From an uncultured Eubacterium sp. (lineage in GTDB: Bacteria > Bacillota > Clostridia > Oscillospirales > Acutalibacteraceae): 63,585 bases of DNA. The notes beneath the pieces were generated by a model. The model saw only the letters and a list, made by a program, of their open reading frames with translations. It ran no database searches and was not told the origin of the DNA. How positions within the stretch are numbered: position 1 is the stretch's first letter; each line of letters begins with the position of its first letter. The stretch is from assembly GCA_910583925.1 (NCBI GenBank), contig CAJTZJ010000013.1, positions 1-63,585 of the forward strand, given 5' to 3'. The translations under genes and the position numbers were made by a program. This document shows, one piece after another, positions 8,825-17,289 of this stretch.

Positions 8825-9558
8825 CCCTGTAATCCTTTATAAAATTCAAGAGCACTCAGCCTGCGCTGAATGCGTGTCAATGTATATTTTTCAGCAATGC
8901 TGCCGAGAAGCGAAATGTTTTCTTCGCTGAGGCTGAAGCTGAATATTTTTGTTGGCTCTGTTAAACAGATAAAGCGTATCGCCGTAACAACATTTTTCGG
9001 AACCGGAACAGCACCTGCTTTAGGGCAGTTTTCACAATAAATTCTGCCCTCCATAGTATCAAAATACATCAAAGGCGTTTCATATGTACCGCAATGATCA
9101 CAGGCTAAAACAGACGGCATATAGCCTCCCAGACACAACGCGCGAAATTCAAACACGGCTTTAATCTGCGTGATACTTTTTTCTCCCTTGCAAAGCAAAT
9201 GAAGAGAATTGAGCGTAAGCCTTAAAAGCTCATCCTGCGGCTGTTCCTCAGCGCTTAATTCATATGCAAGCTGGGCAAAATACTGCGCAAGGGTAAGCCT
9301 GTCTATATCCTGTCTTAAATTAAAAAAAACCTCAATCGGAACGGCATCATCAACAACAAAAGCATCCTTGGATCTATACAGACTGAAATCACAGTAAGCA
9401 AAAAGCGTTGTTGCGGAATTCAATCTGCTTTTAAGCTGCTTTGCTCTGCGCACAAAGGCCTTAACAAGTCCGAAATCAGCAGTAAGGAGAGTAACTAATC
9501 GGTCACTCTCCCCTATAGTCTGTTCCTTTATTACTAAGCCCTTCGTTGTTCTTCGCAT
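8821..9558 (-). CDS. recO: DNA repair protein RecO
   Basis: Loads RecA on SSB-coated single-stranded DNA in the RecFOR pathway. The 245 residues have the N-terminal OB-fold with GESDRLVTLLT and a zinc site formed by C153, C156, C175 and C178. The start at 9558 has an AAGG site and gives the canonical N-terminus. The 5' end overlaps the end of yqzL by 56 bases in another frame, and the 3' end overlaps mutS2 by 4 bases, so the genes are translationally linked. Confidence 0.95.
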   Translation of the reverse strand: MRRTTKGLVIKEQTIGESDRLVTLLTADFGLVKAFVRRAKQLKSRLNSATTLFAYCDFSLYRSKDAFVVDDAVPIEVFFNLRQDIDRLTLAQYFAQLAYELSAEEQPQDELLRLTLNSLHLLCKGEKSITQIKAVFEFRALCLGGYMPSVLACDHCGTYETPLMYFDTMEGRIYCENCPKAGAVPVPKNVVTAIRFICLTEPTKIFSFSLSEENISLLGSIAEKYTLTRIQRRLSALEFYKGLQG

Positions 9559-9655
9559 TGTTTTCTGCCTTTAATCTGTTTTCATTTTCTTTAAATTTTA
9601 AATAATCCAAAATATTACCGGTTTGGGTAAAATTAAACCAGTTTTCATCAAGCAC
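9503..9655 (-). CDS. yqzL: YqzL-like small protein
   Basis: Fifty-residue protein of unknown function. Residues NWFNFTQTGNILDYLKFKE match the short YqzL family, which sits between era and recO in Bacillus; position and sequence agree here. GTG start at 9655 with a G-rich ribosome site (GGCGGTGG) about 3-10 bases upstream. Its last 18 codons overlap recO in a shifted frame. The tail is Asn/Lys-rich and probably disordered. A 7-bp inverted repeat (CTAAGAA/TTCTTAG) lies just before the ribosome site. Confidence 0.75.
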   Translation of the reverse strand: MLDENWFNFTQTGNILDYLKFKENENRLKAENNAKNNEGLSNKGTDYRGE

Positions 9656-9721
9656 ATAACCACCGCCACTAAGAAGATATTCTTAGTTTATCCTATGGCG
9701 ACAGATATAATTTGTGCCATT

Positions 9722-10609
9722 TTAATCCAATCCGAAATTATGGATTAAGCCATCCCTGTTTCTCCAGTTATCCTTAACCTTAACCCATGTATGAAGATTA
9801 ACCTTAATTTCAAAAAAGCCCTCTAAATCCTGCCTTGCAAAGGTTGATATCTTTTTCAGCATAGAGCCGTTTTTTCCTATTATCATACCCTTATGGGTTT
9901 CTCTTTCACAATAAATTACCGCTTCAACATCCAGAATTTCCTTGCTTTCACGCTCACGCATTTTTTCGATTGAAACTGCAATTCCGTGAGGAATTTCCTT
10001 ATCCATAAGACGAAGTATTTTTTCTCTGATTATTTCTGCCGCAAGTACTCTTTCGGGCTGATCCGTCAATGTATCGTCAGGAAAGAAATGAGGACTTTCA
10101 ACAGAAAGCTTTTTCATTTCATCTATAAGATCATCTACGCCTTCCCCCTCTGTTGCAGAAACAGGAACAACCGCTTCAAAATCATACATTTTTGTTAAAT
10201 AAAGAATTCTTGAAAGAAGCTCTTTTTTTTCCTTAACCATATCAATTTTGTTGATTGCAAGGATAACAGGAAGCTTTTCCTGCTTAAACTTTTCCACAAG
10301 CTCAAGCTCTTTTTCATTCAGCTCACCATTCGGTTCAACAACGAAAAGTGCTGCATCTGTTCCGCCGATGCTGTCCCCTACAGCATTATTCATATATTCA
10401 CCAAGCTTATTATGCGGCTTATGAAAGCCAGGGGTATCGGTAAAAACAAGCTGGGTTTCATCAAGAGTAAGAACACCCATAATTTTTGTACGGGTTGTCT
10501 GCGGTTTTGAGGAAACAATCGCAACCTTCGCACCAAGCATCTTATTCAATAAGGATGATTTGCCGACATTCGGCTTGCCCACAATGGCAATAAAGGCTGT
10601 TTTTGTCAT
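9722..10609 (-). CDS. era: GTPase Era
   Basis: Ras-like GTPase that binds the 3' end of 16S rRNA during 30S assembly. The 295 residues carry GKPNVGKSS (11-19), DTPGF (about 59), NKID (about 121) and SATEGEG, then a C-terminal KH domain with VIYCERETHKGMIIGKNG. Its ATG overlaps the ybeY stop (TAATG). Between era and yqzL lie about 65 bases without a gene. YbeY next door also acts on 16S rRNA maturation, so the pair is functionally coherent. Confidence 0.97.
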   Translation of the reverse strand: MTKTAFIAIVGKPNVGKSSLLNKMLGAKVAIVSSKPQTTRTKIMGVLTLDETQLVFTDTPGFHKPHNKLGEYMNNAVGDSIGGTDAALFVVEPNGELNEKELELVEKFKQEKLPVILAINKIDMVKEKKELLSRILYLTKMYDFEAVVPVSATEGEGVDDLIDEMKKLSVESPHFFPDDTLTDQPERVLAAEIIREKILRLMDKEIPHGIAVSIEKMRERESKEILDVEAVIYCERETHKGMIIGKNGSMLKKISTFARQDLEGFFEIKVNLHTWVKVKDNWRNRDGLIHNFGLD

Positions 10610-11112
10610 TATTCATCTCCCATATAATAGCTGTTATCTCTTTTCCAGCCGATGCGTGTTAATACTGTTTCTTCTTTTTCCCGCATTCTGACCTCTTCTA
10701 TTCCGCCTACCTCATGGTCATATCCCAAAAGATGAAGCATGGAATGAACGGTCAAAAAGCCGATTTCGCGCTGAAGCGGATGATTATAAAGCTTTGCCTG
10801 TTCAACAGCCTTTTCCATTGAAATAACGATATCGCCGAGCATTTTAGCTCCCGTATCAAGATTTACATCATATACGCCATTTTCGCCGAGCGGAAAAGAA
10901 AGCACATCTGTTTCCCTGTCAATATTACGATATGTATGATTGAGCGCATGAATCTGTTCATTATTCACAAAGCGAACAGATACCTCTGCCGAGCCTTCAA
11001 AGTCTTCCATTTCCAGCACAGCATGGCAGCAGCGGCGGATAAGCAACCTTATCCCCGTCGGCACCTTAACATTCTTCTGATCATTGGAGATTACAACTTT
11101 TACTGAGTCCAT
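10609..11112 (-). CDS. ybeY: Endoribonuclease YbeY (rRNA maturation)
   Basis: Zn-dependent endoribonuclease needed for 16S rRNA 3' processing and ribosome quality control. The 167-residue product ends in the metal motif HSMLHLLGYDH (H123, H127, H133) and has DVLSFP upstream, both diagnostic. It sits between phoH and era with overlapping start and stop codons (TAATG at both ends). The yqfG-dgkA-cdd stretch that often separates ybeY and era in Firmicutes is absent. Confidence 0.96.
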   Translation of the reverse strand: MDSVKVVISNDQKNVKVPTGIRLLIRRCCHAVLEMEDFEGSAEVSVRFVNNEQIHALNHTYRNIDRETDVLSFPLGENGVYDVNLDTGAKMLGDIVISMEKAVEQAKLYNHPLQREIGFLTVHSMLHLLGYDHEVGGIEEVRMREKEETVLTRIGWKRDNSYYMGDE

Positions 11113-12074
11113 TATCTCTTCTCCTCATTTTCAAATTTTTCGTAAGCTTTTATTATATCCTGAACCAATTTGTGGCGCACAACATCCTTTTGCGAAAACT
11201 TGCACACTTCAATATCATCAACATTTTTAAGAATACGGATAACCTTTTTCAGCCCTGATTTTTTACCATCGGGCAAATCTATCTGCGTTATATCGCCTGT
11301 AACAACCATTTTGGAATTAAATCCAAGCCTTGTTAAAAACATTTTCATCTGCTCAGGAGTTGTATTCTGGGCTTCATCAAGAATAATAAAGCTGTCATCA
11401 AGTGTTCTGCCGCGCATATACGCAAGGGGCGCAACCTCAATAGATCCACGCTCCTGACATTTTTGGAAGTTTTCAGCACCAAGCATATCAAAAAGTGCAT
11501 CATAAAGCGGTCTTAAATACGGATCCACCTTGCTTTGAAGATCACCGGGCAAAAAGCCAAGCTTTTCACCTGCCTCAACAGCCGGACGGGTTAAAATAAT
11601 TTTTGTAACTTTCTTTGCTCGAAATGCTGTTACAGCCATTGCCACTGCCAGATATGTTTTACCCGTACCGGCAGGACCGATACCAAAGGTAATGGTATTA
11701 TTGTCTATTGCTTCGCAGTATTTTTTCTGACCTATTGTTTTCGGTTTAATCGGTCTGCCTTTGGATGAAATACAGATACTGTCCGACGACATAGCAGGAA
11801 TCTTATCCTCATTTCCTTCCTGCACCAAAGAAACAGCATAGCGAACATTCTGCTCCGAAAGCGTTTCGCCCTTATTGATAAGAAGCAAAAGGCTTTTCAG
11901 TGCCTTAACAGCAAGCGACACATTTTCAATTTCGCCAACAACCTTTAAATCGCTTCCGCGGCTTATGATTGAAACAGTAAATTCTTTTTCAATAAGCTTT
12001 ATATTTTCATCATTTGAGCCAAAAAGGCTTACCGCCTGATCTATTGCATTAAAATGTAAAATTTCTTCTGTCAT
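11112..12074 (-). CDS. phoH: PhoH-family ATPase
   Basis: P-loop ATPase of the PhoH/YbeZ family, an RNA-associated NTPase that partners YbeY in other bacteria. The 320 residues have an N-terminal KH-like region, Walker A GPAGTGKT (133-140), Walker B with FIILDEAQN (about 230-238) and the GDITQIDLP sensor. The start overlaps the upstream CBS-protein stop by 4 bases (ATGA). The gene trio corC-like, phoH, ybeY matches the E. coli ybeX-ybeZ-ybeY order in content. Confidence 0.95.
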   Translation of the reverse strand: MTEEILHFNAIDQAVSLFGSNDENIKLIEKEFTVSIISRGSDLKVVGEIENVSLAVKALKSLLLLINKGETLSEQNVRYAVSLVQEGNEDKIPAMSSDSICISSKGRPIKPKTIGQKKYCEAIDNNTITFGIGPAGTGKTYLAVAMAVTAFRAKKVTKIILTRPAVEAGEKLGFLPGDLQSKVDPYLRPLYDALFDMLGAENFQKCQERGSIEVAPLAYMRGRTLDDSFIILDEAQNTTPEQMKMFLTRLGFNSKMVVTGDITQIDLPDGKKSGLKKVIRILKNVDDIEVCKFSQKDVVRHKLVQDIIKAYEKFENEEKR

Positions 12075-12877
12075 TCGTTTATCTCTGCCTTAATAAGTTC
12101 TATTCTTCTGTCCTCCGTTTTGAGAACAGTAAATGTAATATTTTCAAACTGAACCGTTATCTGATTTTCTTCTTTTCCTGTAGGAAGATAGCCAAGCTGA
12201 TTGATAATAAAGCCTGCTATCGTATCATAATCGCCCTCAGGAATTGTTATTCCCAGAATTTCACTGGCATCATCAATATCTGTTGCACCGTCAAAGGTAT
12301 AAGTATGTTCGTCTATTTTTTCAATTTCCTCGTCCTCATCATCATATTCATCCTGAATATTGCCGACGATGCTTTCAAGAATATCCTCCATTGTAACAAG
12401 ACCTGCTGTTCCGCCGTATTCGTCAACAACAACCGCAAGCTGAATTCTTGTTTCCGTCATCTTGGCAAAAAGCTTTCCGCAGGCAATTGTTTCAGGCACA
12501 AAGAGCGGAGAACGGATATAATCCTTTAAGTTCTCATCAGACGATATCTTCGTACCGATAAACTTAAGAAGATCCTTTACATAGATAATTCCGACAATAT
12601 TATCAAGATCCTCACTGTAAACCGGAATTCTTGAAAAGCCTTCTTTGATTGCAAGCGCAGCAACATCAGCAAGAGAAGCTTCTGAATCCACAGCTTCAAT
12701 GTCTGTTCTGTGTGTCATTATATCTCCCGCATTCAGATCATCAAACTCAAAAATATTATTAATCATCTGCCTTTGGGAATCTTCAAGCTCGCCGACACTT
12801 TCATCCTCGTCAACAAGCTGTTTTATTTCCTCTTCGGTTGAATTTTTTTTAAACAGTCTTAATAGATTTCCTGCCAT
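12071..12877 (-). CDS. CorC/HlyC-family CBS-domain protein (YbeX-like)
   Basis: Soluble CBS-pair protein with a C-terminal CorC/HlyC domain, implicated in Mg2+/Co2+ handling or ribosome homeostasis in homologues. The 268 residues contain two CBS motifs (FEFDDLNAGDIMTHR and a region around ETIACGKLFAKM), VVDEYGGTAGLVTMEDILE, and an acidic linker. No DUF21 membrane domain is present, so it is the short YbeX type. I use the second ATG at 12877 because GGAGG lies between the two ATGs. First gene of the large operon running down to mutS2. Confidence 0.88.
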   Translation of the reverse strand: MAGNLLRLFKKNSTEEEIKQLVDEDESVGELEDSQRQMINNIFEFDDLNAGDIMTHRTDIEAVDSEASLADVAALAIKEGFSRIPVYSEDLDNIVGIIYVKDLLKFIGTKISSDENLKDYIRSPLFVPETIACGKLFAKMTETRIQLAVVVDEYGGTAGLVTMEDILESIVGNIQDEYDDEDEEIEKIDEHTYTFDGATDIDDASEILGITIPEGDYDTIAGFIINQLGYLPTGKEENQITVQFENITFTVLKTEDRRIELIKAEINE

Positions 12878-12911
12878 AAAGGCACAAACCTCCATAAATA
12901 ATTTTTTAAAT

Positions 12912-12940
12912 ATTATATACTTTTTAAAATTATTTGTAAA
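12912..12940 (-). promoter_or_regulatory. Sigma-A promoter of the ybeX-phoH-ybeY-era operon
   Basis: TTTACA (12935-12940), 17 bases, TATAAT (12912-12917) on the minus strand. Its -35 box overlaps that of the divergent promoter. Confidence 0.8.
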
Positions 12941-12962
12941 GGGGAATGTTTTATGTTATAAT
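12934..12962 (+). promoter_or_regulatory. Sigma-A promoter of the fkbM-mscS-tauE-sulfatase operon
   Basis: TTGTAA (12934-12939), 17 bases, TATAAT (12957-12962) with a TG extended -10. It is back to back with the ybeX promoter. Confidence 0.8.
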
Positions 12963-12994
12963 TTCTCTGATAAAATAATTTTTGGTGGTTGAAA

Positions 12995-14050
12995 TTGCTT
13001 AATATATATGAAACTGATGTCTGGAATTATCTTGCAGACAGCAAAAAACCGATTGTCATATACGGAATGGGAAACGGTGCTGAAAAAATAATCAGTATTC
13101 TTAAAGAATACGATACTGAAATAAATGATATTTTTGCAAGCGATGAATTTGTAAGAGGTCATTCCTTTCTGGGACACAGGGTACTGAAATACAGCGAAGT
13201 ATGCAAGAAATATGACGACTTTAACATAGTACTTGCCTTTGCCACACATCTTCCCGACATGCTTCGGAAAATAGAAAAAATGGACAAGGAGCACTCTGTT
13301 TTTGCTCCCGATGTTCCCGTTGCAGGCAACGGAATTTTTACAAAGAGCTTTTTTGAAGAGAACAAAGAAAAATTTGAATTTGTTTACAAAAATCTTGCCG
13401 ATGAAGAAAGCAAAAGAGTTTTTGAAAACATAATAAATTTCAAAATCAGCGGTAAGGTTAAATACCTTTACAACAGTACTGAAGCAGATAAAAACAACAT
13501 TTACAAAGACATTTTAAAGCTCAGCAGCAAGGAAACAATTGTTGATATGGGTGCATATGACGGCGACACAATCCGCGAATTTACCGCTTATACTAACGGG
13601 GCGTACAAGCACATATATGCGCTTGAGCCTGATGAAAAAAACTTTATAAAGCTAAAACGAAACACAATTGATATGCAAGATATAACCCTTTACAATCTTG
13701 GTGCATGGAATAAAAAAGATACTTTAACCTTTTCAAAAAAAGCAGGCAGAAATTCAAAGCTTTCTGCTGATGGAATCCCCGTTCAGGTTACAGATATAGA
13801 CAGCCTGATCAGCGAAAAGGTTTCTCTTTTAAAAATGGATATTGAAGGAGCTGAACTTCGAGCTCTGGAGGGATGCGAAAACACAATAAAGAAATACAAT
13901 CCAAAGCTTTATGTTTGTGCCTACCACCGAAATGAAGATATGTTTGCGCTTCCTATGAAAATTTGGGAATATAACAAAAATTATAAGATATATTTCAGAC
14001 ATTCACCATACATTCCTGCTTGGGAAAGCAATTTTTACTGCACACTTTAA
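12995..14050 (+). CDS. FkbM-family methyltransferase
   Basis: SAM-dependent O-methyltransferase, probably acting on a glycan or small molecule; substrate unknown. The N-terminal half has a Rossmann-like nucleotide fold (PIVIYGMGNGAEKI). The C-terminal half is the FkbM domain, with the SAM loop DMGAYDGDT, LEPDEKNF and the LLKMDIEGAE motif. TTG start at 12995, 6 bases after GGTGG; an earlier TTG at 12989 touches the site. 351 residues. First of four tightly spaced genes on the plus strand. Confidence 0.85.
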   Translation: MLNIYETDVWNYLADSKKPIVIYGMGNGAEKIISILKEYDTEINDIFASDEFVRGHSFLGHRVLKYSEVCKKYDDFNIVLAFATHLPDMLRKIEKMDKEHSVFAPDVPVAGNGIFTKSFFEENKEKFEFVYKNLADEESKRVFENIINFKISGKVKYLYNSTEADKNNIYKDILKLSSKETIVDMGAYDGDTIREFTAYTNGAYKHIYALEPDEKNFIKLKRNTIDMQDITLYNLGAWNKKDTLTFSKKAGRNSKLSADGIPVQVTDIDSLISEKVSLLKMDIEGAELRALEGCENTIKKYNPKLYVCAYHRNEDMFALPMKIWEYNKNYKIYFRHSPYIPAWESNFYCTL

Positions 14051-14063
14051 GGAGATGCGACTA

Positions 14064-15110
14064 ATGGATTTTATTATAGATTTTTACAATATAAACAAAA
14101 AATATATTAACATAGCTTTAGGTGCAATCATTTTTATAGTATTCCTTTTACTGAAAAAAATGATTGCAAGAGCCATTCTGTCCGTTCTTGCAAAGATTTT
14201 TTATTCTAAAAAGCCGGAAAGCAAAAAAGCTTTTAAAGACAGTCTTATTAAGCCTCTTTCTTCATTTTTTGCTTTACTTGGTTTATATATCGGTATTTCA
14301 ATCAACTATCAGAGCAAGACCGTTACAGATGCCTTTAAAATTTTCACTATAATGATTGTTTGTTGGAGCCTTCTTTGCTACCTTTCCGATAATATCCAAA
14401 ATATAATCAATTTAAAAAGTAAAAGCACCGAGGTAAACATTGTTGCGGTAAAATTCATTTCAAATCTGCTGAAAATTTTAACAGTCTGCATTGCTGTTGT
14501 TATGGTACTTGCAGAGCTTGGCTACAATATCAACGGACTGATAACCGGACTCGGTGTAGGCGGACTTGCCGTTTCTCTCTCTGCGCAGGATACGCTGAAA
14601 AATCTGATTTCAGGTTTTGTTATTTTGTTAGACAAGCCATTTGATGTAGGTGATTTAATCGAAACTGCCGAATTCAAGGGAACTGTTGAAGATATAACAA
14701 TGCGGTCAACAAGAATAAGAAAGCTTGATGACTCCATAATCATTGTTCCAAATACACAGCTTGCCGATTCATCCATAACAAATTATGCAAGATTAACAAG
14801 AAAACTTGTTGAATTCAGCATAGGGATTTTGTATTCCACATCAAATGATGTTATTATTAAATGTGAAAAAGAAATCAGGGATTATCTTGAAAAGAATACG
14901 CTTGTTGACAATGAAACAATAAGGGTTTTCTTTTCCGAATATGCAGATTCCTCAATTAATTTTCAGATTAGATGTTATATAGACACTACGGATGTAAATA
15001 TTTATAATAGCTTTGTGGAAGAACTTAATCTTACAATCAAAAACATCATTGAAGAAAACAAAACGGATTTTGCCTATCCGACAAGAAATATCATTATAGA
15101 AAAGAGCTGA
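14064..15110 (+). CDS. MscS-family mechanosensitive channel
   Basis: Small-conductance mechanosensitive channel of the inner membrane, releasing solutes on osmotic downshock. The 348 residues have several N-terminal membrane segments, the Gly/Ala-rich pore helix ITGLGVGGLAVSLSAQDTLKN, the FDVGDLIE beta-domain turn and VPNTQLADSSITNYAR, all diagnostic. I choose the ATG at 14064 because the earlier in-frame ATG is fused to the AAGGAG site. It follows fkbM by 13 bases and precedes the exporter by 4 bases. Confidence 0.92.
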   Translation: MDFIIDFYNINKKYINIALGAIIFIVFLLLKKMIARAILSVLAKIFYSKKPESKKAFKDSLIKPLSSFFALLGLYIGISINYQSKTVTDAFKIFTIMIVCWSLLCYLSDNIQNIINLKSKSTEVNIVAVKFISNLLKILTVCIAVVMVLAELGYNINGLITGLGVGGLAVSLSAQDTLKNLISGFVILLDKPFDVGDLIETAEFKGTVEDITMRSTRIRKLDDSIIIVPNTQLADSSITNYARLTRKLVEFSIGILYSTSNDVIIKCEKEIRDYLEKNTLVDNETIRVFFSEYADSSINFQIRCYIDTTDVNIYNSFVEELNLTIKNIIEENKTDFAYPTRNIIIEKS

Positions 15111-15114
15111 CACA

Positions 15115-15885
15115 ATGTATGACTTAATCTATTCACTAATCATTTTCTTTGCAACCTTTTTTGGTGCATTCGTCGGACTTGGCGGAGGCGTAATTATAAA
15201 ACCCCTGCTTGATTTAATCGGACATGACAGCATTGCAACAGTTAATTTCATATCCGCATTTGCTGTTTTCAGTATGAGCATCAGCTCTACAATTAAGCAT
15301 ATAAAAGCAAAAACTAAAATTGATTTTAAATTTATAATCACTTTATCTATCGGCTCTGTTGCAGGCGGAATTGCAGGTTCCCGTCTTTTCGATTATATGC
15401 TCACAATTTTTGATAACACCGATTTAAAACGAATTCAGGGTATCATTCTCGGCATTTTGCTTATTATCTCAGTAATCTATATAAATCTGAAAAAAAGAAA
15501 AAGCTTTCATGTAAAAAATCCGATAGGCATTATAGTTGTCGGCCTGTCCCTTGGACTTACCGCTTCTTTTTTAGGAGTCGGCGGAGGTCCTATAAATGTT
15601 GCATTCCTTGTTTTATTCTTTTCAATGTCTATGAAAGATTCAGCTGTTTACAGTGTTGGAGTAATTTTCTTCAGTCAGATTTCAAAGCTGATTACAACGG
15701 CTGTTACAAACAGCATTCCCGAGTTTAATTATTTAACACTTATTCTTGCCGTAGCCACAGCCGTTATCGGCGGCATTCTCGGAGCAAGGATGAATAAAAA
15801 AAGCAATGAAAAAACAATAAAAACAGTGTTTACAATCGTTGTTGCCTGTGTTGCAGGTGTAAACTTATGCAACGCTGTTATATAA
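15115..15885 (+). CDS. TauE/SafE-family sulfite/sulfonate exporter
   Basis: Multi-pass membrane transporter of the TauE/SafE (DUF81) family, known for exporting sulfite, sulfoacetate or similar anions. The 256 residues show two repeats, each starting with the family's Gly-rich motif (FVGLGGGVIIKPLL near residue 20 and LGVGGGPINVAFL near 155), and about eight hydrophobic segments. It is 4 bases after the channel gene and 14 bases before the sulfatase. I infer it removes the sulfate or sulfite produced next door. Confidence 0.88.
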   Translation: MYDLIYSLIIFFATFFGAFVGLGGGVIIKPLLDLIGHDSIATVNFISAFAVFSMSISSTIKHIKAKTKIDFKFIITLSIGSVAGGIAGSRLFDYMLTIFDNTDLKRIQGIILGILLIISVIYINLKKRKSFHVKNPIGIIVVGLSLGLTASFLGVGGGPINVAFLVLFFSMSMKDSAVYSVGVIFFSQISKLITTAVTNSIPEFNYLTLILAVATAVIGGILGARMNKKSNEKTIKTVFTIVVACVAGVNLCNAVI

Positions 15886-15899
15886 GAAAGGATACATTT

Positions 15900-17225
15900 A
15901 TGAAAAGAAAAAATATTATTTTCTATTTTTCAGATCAGCAAAGATGGGACACCGTTAACGAAGAAGTTACGCCGAATCTTATGAAGCTTGCTTCTGAAGG
16001 TGTTTTATTTGAAAACAACTTTACCTGCCAGCCTGTCTGCGGTCCTGCAAGAGCCTGCCTTCAGTCCGGTGTTTACGCAACACAGATTGGCTGCTATTGC
16101 AACGGCATTGCCCTGCCTGATAATATCACACCCCTTGCAGAGCATTTTAACAACGCAGGCTATCAGACTGCTTACATAGGCAAATGGCATCTTGCATCCG
16201 ACCGTTATCCGGGAATAGGACTTCATTGTGAAAAAACCGCGATTCCGAAAGAAAGACAGGGCAAATATCAATACTGGCGGGCAGCAGACTGCCTTGAATT
16301 TACATCACACGGCTATGACGGATATGTGTTTGACAGCGACGGCAATCAGATTGATTTTAAAGGCTATCGTGCAGACTGTATTAACGATTTTGCTCTTGAA
16401 TATCTTGAGAACCGCGATAAGGATAAACCCTTCTTTATATTTGTAAGTCAGCTTGAACCGCATCATCAGAATGACCGCAAGTGTTACGAGGGCTACAAGG
16501 AAACAATTGACGATTACAAGGATTATCCTATCCCCGATGATTTAACATTTTTAAAGGGCGATTACAAGGAAATGTATCCCGATTATATTTCAGCAATAAA
16601 CAGACTTGATTATAATGTCGGCAGGCTTGTTGACAAGCTGAAAGAGCTTGGAATTTATGATGATACAATTATAATTTATACAAGTGATCATGGAAGTCAC
16701 TTTAAAACAAGAAATCCGGAATATAAGCGAAGCTGCCATGAAAGTGCAAGCCATACACCGCTTATTATCAAAGGCGGCGGCTTTGAGGGCGGAAAAAAGG
16801 AAGCAAGGCTTTCAAGCCTTATTGATATACCGCCCACCCTGCTCTCCATGGCAGGAATTGATATTCCGAAAAACTATATGGGTGTTGACCTAACGAAACA
16901 GATTAATAATCCTGATAATAAGCGTGACTGCGTATTTATGCAGATAAGCGAAAGCCAGTGCGGCAGAGCCATCAGAACAGACAGATATAAATATGCCGTA
17001 AGAGATTTAAGCCCTGTTGGCTATGCACACAGCACCAGCAAACTGTACTTTGAAGATTATCTTTATGATCTGGAAAAAGATCCGATTGAAAAGCACAATC
17101 TTATTAGAAACCCAAAATATGCACAGGTAAGAAAAGAGCTTAAAGAAAAGCTTATTGAGCAAATGGTTAATGCTGATGAAGCAAAACCGGCCATTCTTCC
17201 GGCAATAATTAAAAGAAAAAAATAA
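15900..17225 (+). CDS. Type I sulfatase (formylglycine-dependent)
   Basis: Hydrolyses a sulfate ester; substrate unknown, plausibly a sulfated sugar. The 441 residues have the N-terminal metal site FYFSDQQRWD, the Cys-type activation motif C47-G-P-A-R51 that must be oxidised to formylglycine by an anaerobic maturase (anSME, not in this window), and YTSDHGSH near residue 260. No signal peptide is visible, so it should act in the cytoplasm. I start at 15900 (AGAAAGGA site); an in-frame codon further up overlaps the exporter gene. Last gene of the operon. Confidence 0.88.
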   Translation: MKRKNIIFYFSDQQRWDTVNEEVTPNLMKLASEGVLFENNFTCQPVCGPARACLQSGVYATQIGCYCNGIALPDNITPLAEHFNNAGYQTAYIGKWHLASDRYPGIGLHCEKTAIPKERQGKYQYWRAADCLEFTSHGYDGYVFDSDGNQIDFKGYRADCINDFALEYLENRDKDKPFFIFVSQLEPHHQNDRKCYEGYKETIDDYKDYPIPDDLTFLKGDYKEMYPDYISAINRLDYNVGRLVDKLKELGIYDDTIIIYTSDHGSHFKTRNPEYKRSCHESASHTPLIIKGGGFEGGKKEARLSSLIDIPPTLLSMAGIDIPKNYMGVDLTKQINNPDNKRDCVFMQISESQCGRAIRTDRYKYAVRDLSPVGYAHSTSKLYFEDYLYDLEKDPIEKHNLIRNPKYAQVRKELKEKLIEQMVNADEAKPAILPAIIKRKK

Positions 17226-17231
17226 GCAACC

Positions 17232-17275
17232 AACTAAAAGGTGTGTAGGCTTTAAAGCTTACACACCTTTTAGTT
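17232..17275. terminator. Bidirectional terminator after the sulfatase
   Basis: Fifteen-pair stem ACTAAAAGGTGTGTA with its complement, between convergent genes. Confidence 0.8.
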
Positions 17276-17289
17276 ATAACAGATAACAA

